Below, one piece after another: positions 60,620-64,000 of a DNA stretch of 64,000 bases. Both the position numbers and the translations under genes were made by a program. This DNA is from Paenibacillus lautus NBRC 15380 (lineage in GTDB: Bacteria; Bacillota; Bacilli; Paenibacillales; Paenibacillaceae): NCBI RefSeq assembly GCF_004000945.1, contig NZ_BIMF01000007.1, forward strand, positions 62,001 through 126,000, read 5' to 3'. A model generated the notes under the pieces. That model was given only the letters and a program-made list of their open reading frames with translations, was not told the origin of the DNA and searched no databases. Positions within the stretch are counted from its first letter, which is position 1; each line of letters opens with the position of its first letter.

Positions 60620-60697
60620 GTTAATCACTGAAACGTGATGTACGTGAGTGAACCAGATAACCTGACATGAATCGATATGTAAGAGAGGAGGGGAAAC

Positions 60698-61687
60698 ATG
60701 AGGGGAAGAAGACTACTTGCTGTGATATCCGGAAGACGTTCCATCCATCGCGAAACGAAGCCGCCTAATCCAGGTGTAAACCAAACGTCTCTTGGTAAAA
60801 GAATCAGGGTGAACTGGGAGCTCTATCTGTTCTTGGTGCCGGTATTACTGTATTTCCTTGTATTTCACTATGCGCCGATGTATGGTATCCAGATTGCCTT
60901 TAAGAACTTTATCCCTAGCAAAGGAATCATGGACAGCCCATGGGTGGGCTTCGATCATTTCGAACGTTTCTTCAATTCCTACTATTTCTGGGATCTGCTC
61001 TGGAATACGTTCAGCCTCAGCTTCTACGAGCTGTTAATCGGGTTTCCGCTGCCGATCATCCTGGCGCTCGCTTTTAACGAAATCCGGACGGGTCCCTTCA
61101 AGAAAATCGTCCAGACCGTTACGTATGCGCCTCATTTTATATCCGTTGTTGTCATGGCGGGTATGATTATTACCTTTTTATCGCCGTCCACAGGCATACT
61201 GATCCAATTTATCAAATGGATGGGCATCGATGCGCCAAACTTTCTGTCGGATCCGGCTTGGTTCAAGACCGTATACGTTCTGTCCGGGGTTTGGCAAAGC
61301 ACCGGATGGGGGACCATTATCTATCTGGCTGCGCTGTCCGGTGTCGATCCCCAGCAGCATGAAGCCGCGATAGTGGATGGAGCGAGTCGTTTCAAACGAT
61401 TGTTGCACATCAACCTGCCGGCCATACTCCCGACGATCACCATTTTGTTGATTTTGAACATGGGCAATATTCTTACGATTGGCTTCGAAAAAATACTGCT
61501 GCTTCAAAACTCATTGAATATGGAGTCTTCCGATGTCATTTCAACTTATGTTTACCGAACCGGTCTGGTAGACGCGCAGTACAGCTTCTCGACAGCCGTT
61601 GGCCTGTTCAACTCCGTTATCAACGTCATTCTACTGGTAACGGTCAACCGGATTGCCAGACGCACCAGTGAGAACAGCCTATGGTAG
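60698..61687 (+). CDS. ABC importer permease, LplB type (second system)
   Basis: 329 aa, start after GAGAGGAGGGGAAAC. LplB/YteP family: ELYLFLVPVLLYFLVFHYAP as first membrane segment, EAA loop HEAAIVDGASRFKRLLHINL and C-terminus RTSENSLW. First gene of a new sugar importer operon that continues past the right edge. Confidence 0.9.
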   Translation: MRGRRLLAVISGRRSIHRETKPPNPGVNQTSLGKRIRVNWELYLFLVPVLLYFLVFHYAPMYGIQIAFKNFIPSKGIMDSPWVGFDHFERFFNSYYFWDLLWNTFSLSFYELLIGFPLPIILALAFNEIRTGPFKKIVQTVTYAPHFISVVVMAGMIITFLSPSTGILIQFIKWMGIDAPNFLSDPAWFKTVYVLSGVWQSTGWGTIIYLAALSGVDPQQHEAAIVDGASRFKRLLHINLPAILPTITILLILNMGNILTIGFEKILLLQNSLNMESSDVISTYVYRTGLVDAQYSFSTAVGLFNSVINVILLVTVNRIARRTSENSLW

Positions 61688-61706
61688 TAGAAAGGAGGGA
61701 AGTGCA

Positions 61707-62618
61707 TTGGTTACCGCTATGAAGGAATCGAAGTGGGACAAGATTTTTCTCGGCAGCGTCTATATCTATTTATGCATCGCTCTGATTGTTGTTCTTTATC
61801 CGCTCGTTTATATTCTCAGCGCATCGATCAGCAGCCCGCAGCAGGTGAATTCCGGTGCGATGTGGCTGTTTCCCAAGGAGATTACCTGGGCCGGATATCA
61901 GCTGGTCTTCGAAAACCCGAAGATTTGGAACGGATACCTGAACACGATAGTTTATACTGGGATAGGAACGCTGTTGAACCTGGCCGTCACACTGCCTGCA
62001 GCCTATGCGCTCAGCAGGTCGGATTTGGTCGGACGTCAACTGTTCTTAGGATTTATCCTGTTCACGATGTTCTTTACCGGAGGGCTTGTGCCAACGTATC
62101 TCGTCGTCCGGAATTTGGGGCTGATCAACACGATGGGGGCGCTCATTCTTCCCGTAGCCGCATCGGTATGGAATATCATCGTTGCCCGGACGTTCTTCCA
62201 GACGACGATCCCGAAGGAACTGCAGGAAGCAGCATATATGGACGGCTGTACCAACCTGAAGCTATTCGTCCGCATTATTCTGCCGTTGTCCGCGCCGATT
62301 ATTGCAGTCATGGCCTTGTTTTATGGGGTTAGTCACTGGAACAGCTATTTTCCGGCGCTGATCTATCTCAACGATGAGAGCAAGTATCCTCTGCAGATGG
62401 TACTGCGGCAGATTCTGGTTCTTCAGGAAATGACGGCGGAAACGACTGGCGCCGGAATCAGCGGGGATGCGGCTAGGGCAATGAATTCCAAAGCCGAAAC
62501 CGCATCATTGATCAAATACGGGGTTATCGTCGTATCTACTTTGCCAATTGTGGCGCTCTACCCTTTTTTACAGCGTTACTTTGTCCAAGGGGTCATGATC
62601 GGCTCTGTAAAAGGATAA
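61707..62618 (+). CDS. ABC importer permease, LplC/YtcP type (second system)
   Basis: 303 aa from the TTG at 61707, 8 bp after AAGGAGGG; the ATG at 61719 is too far from the site. Membrane segments from IYLCIALIVVLYPLVYILSA, EAA-type loop QEAAYMDGCTNLKLFVRIIL and family C-terminus FVQGVMIGSVKG. Partner of the preceding permease. Confidence 0.9.
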   Translation: MVTAMKESKWDKIFLGSVYIYLCIALIVVLYPLVYILSASISSPQQVNSGAMWLFPKEITWAGYQLVFENPKIWNGYLNTIVYTGIGTLLNLAVTLPAAYALSRSDLVGRQLFLGFILFTMFFTGGLVPTYLVVRNLGLINTMGALILPVAASVWNIIVARTFFQTTIPKELQEAAYMDGCTNLKLFVRIILPLSAPIIAVMALFYGVSHWNSYFPALIYLNDESKYPLQMVLRQILVLQEMTAETTGAGISGDAARAMNSKAETASLIKYGVIVVSTLPIVALYPFLQRYFVQGVMIGSVKG

Positions 62619-62669
62619 TGTAAGCGTTTTATCCAAAAGAGCTTGAGTATTCAAAGGGAGGAAACATGA

Positions 62670-64000
62670 ATGAAGATGACAAGCAAACCGTGGAAGCTGG
62701 TGTTGACGGGCATAACGGTCCTGTCCCTGCTCGCCGGATGCAGTTCGGCCAACGATACAAATTCTTCTGGAACGAAGTCAACAGAAGCCGCCGCTGTGAA
62801 TAAAGAAGGCTTCCCGATTATGAATGAACCGATTACGCTGACCATGATGGCACCAGATGTCGGTGTTCAAAACTGGAAGGATATGGTCGTACTGCAGCAG
62901 ATGGAGGAAAAGACGGGCATTTCATTCCGATACTTGAACGCACCGAAGGATAGTTTTGATACAAAGAAGAACCTCGTATTTGCCAGCGGCGATTACCCGG
63001 ATGTCTTCTATGCTGCAGGCTTGACGGCGGCTGAACAGATGAACTATGGCGAGCAGGGAATTCTGATCCCGCTTGAGGAGCTTATCGAGGAATATGCTCC
63101 GAACTTTAAGGCGCTGATGGACGAGATTCCGGAGATCCGTAAATCCATCACAGCTCCTGATGGACATATCTACTCCTTACCTGCGATCGATTTAAGCCAA
63201 CACTGGTATCGCAACCCGATGTGGTACAACGGTGATTTCATGGAGGCCTTGAATATCGACAAGCTTCCGGAGACGACTGAGGAGCTCTATACCTTCCTGA
63301 AGCGGGTAAAAGAAGAGGATCCGAACGGCAATGGAGTCGCCGATGAAATTCCGATTTCTTCTGTATCGACAGCTACGACCAATGCTCGGGATATTCGTAC
63401 TTGGCTACTTGGCGCTTTCGGCGTCTATGAAGACGAAATTTATGTAGACGATGAGGATATTGTTCATTATACCCCGATAGAAGAGGGCTTCAGAGAATAT
63501 CTGGTCTATATGAACCGTCTATGGAAAGATGATCTGCTAGACCACGAGAGCTATTCGCAAACCGCAGAACAGAAAAAGGCCAAGGCACAGAACAATCAGG
63601 TGGCCCTGTTCTCCGACTGGCATGCCTACATGACCAAAGGCGGAGAACCTTCCACCAAAGATCCGATGTTCGCTCCGGTAAAAAGCGATTTGGTAGACAA
63701 GCCGGCCATCGCCAAGAACAGAGGGATTACGACAGGGGCTTTTGCCATCTCGGTTACCAATCCTGCCCCTGAAGCATCGATGCGATGGGTGGACTACCTT
63801 TATTCATATGAAGGAGCGCTCTTTTTCAATAAAGGACCAGAAGGCAAGATGTGGGAGTACACGGATGAAGCCAATCGTGTGAAGCGCTATCTGCCTGTTC
63901 CGGACGGCATGGAAATGGAGGATTACCGTGCGACTTTGACGCCAAACTACGGCATTCCGGCTCCAACCATCAATACGGATGATATCAATAAAGGATTGAA
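62670..64000 (+). CDS. ABC importer substrate-binding lipoprotein, LipO type, 3' end cut off
   Basis: 443 codons are visible and the frame is still open at the right edge. Start at the ATG 62670 (MKMTSKPWK...), after GGGAGGAAA; an ATG at 62666 is in another frame. Lipoprotein signal with lipobox LLAGC. Family 1 LplA/YtcQ-like binding protein (TGISFRYLNAPKDSF, ASGDYPDVFYAAG, EEDPNGNGVADE with calcium-loop-like spacing). It completes the second LplBC importer. Confidence 0.9.
   Translation, partial: MKMTSKPWKLVLTGITVLSLLAGCSSANDTNSSGTKSTEAAAVNKEGFPIMNEPITLTMMAPDVGVQNWKDMVVLQQMEEKTGISFRYLNAPKDSFDTKKNLVFASGDYPDVFYAAGLTAAEQMNYGEQGILIPLEELIEEYAPNFKALMDEIPEIRKSITAPDGHIYSLPAIDLSQHWYRNPMWYNGDFMEALNIDKLPETTEELYTFLKRVKEEDPNGNGVADEIPISSVSTATTNARDIRTWLLGAFGVYEDEIYVDDEDIVHYTPIEEGFREYLVYMNRLWKDDLLDHESYSQTAEQKKAKAQNNQVALFSDWHAYMTKGGEPSTKDPMFAPVKSDLVDKPAIAKNRGITTGAFAISVTNPAPEASMRWVDYLYSYEGALFFNKGPEGKMWEYTDEANRVKRYLPVPDGMEMEDYRATLTPNYGIPAPTINTDDINKGL

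Noticed and set aside
1..64000. CRISPR arrays, tRNA or rRNA genes, intact prophage or complete insertion sequences
   Set aside because: Looked for evenly spaced repeats, tRNA-like cloverleaf ends and phage structural genes; none were seen. The RCC1 repeats at 26240-27075 are coding and not CRISPR.

Overview
The window looks like a Paenibacillus-type soil or rhizosphere Firmicute (inference). The signs are many lipoprotein-dependent carbohydrate ABC importers of the LplABC/YtcP type, a YesM-type sensor kinase, plant-polymer-degrading enzymes, strong AGGAGG-type ribosome binding sites, frequent GTG/TTG starts and many stem-loop plus T-tract terminators. No rRNA, tRNA or CRISPR array was seen.

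Layout. (1) 1-15579: a YesM-like kinase (cut by the left edge), a three-gene carbohydrate ABC importer, then a tightly packed run: M24 Xaa-Pro-type peptidase, D-hydroxyproline oxidase-like flavoprotein, two proline-racemase-superfamily proteins, DapA-family deaminase, aldehyde dehydrogenase, two small [2Fe-2S] proteins, a second flavoprotein and a GH127/GH146 beta-L-arabinofuranosidase. Together these make a complete trans-4-hydroxy-L-proline to 2-oxoglutarate route linked to an enzyme type that removes beta-L-arabinofuranose from hydroxyproline. I read it as a catabolic system for arabinosylated hydroxyproline peptides (extensin-like plant cell wall glycoproteins, or similar plant peptides). 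(2) 15580-24800: terminators, a methyltransferase remnant, an OmpR/HisKA two-component pair, a type B carboxylesterase, a pair of YbtP/YbtQ-like ABC proteins and a decayed GH43 gene. (3) 25012-27120: a lipoprotein and a seven-unit RCC1-repeat protein. (4) 27200-44430: a polysaccharide utilisation locus with a secreted beta-propeller/BIG2 protein, a cytosolic heparinase II/III-like enzyme, an LplBC/SBP importer, a CE4-like deacetylase, a DegT-type PLP aminotransferase, a cytosolic beta-propeller protein, an alpha/beta esterase and a GntR regulator fused to a solute-binding-protein domain. ACATGTAT-type palindromes lie upstream of the secreted protein, the heparinase-like gene and the regulator. 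The substrate is unknown.

(5) 44498-54865: small accessory genes (WYL regulator with a divergent VOC gene, YdeI-like protein, PEP-mutase-like protein, stalk-domain protein, TetR, SDR, cupin) and a cytosine permease/deaminase operon behind a PyrR-type attenuator. Several decayed genes lie between them. (6) 54866-59640: an AT-rich accessory zone with a Cfr-type 23S rRNA methyltransferase behind a small ORF and an intrinsic terminator, a frameshifted extra copy of ribosomal protein L4, an IS3 OrfA fragment, and GyrI-like and DoxX genes. (7) 59647-64000: a small secreted protein on the minus strand and the start of another LplBC/SBP importer locus that runs off the right edge.

Two families of dispersed hairpin repeats are scattered between the genes. 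All comparisons to families are from recognition of motifs and reading of translations by eye; no database search was run.
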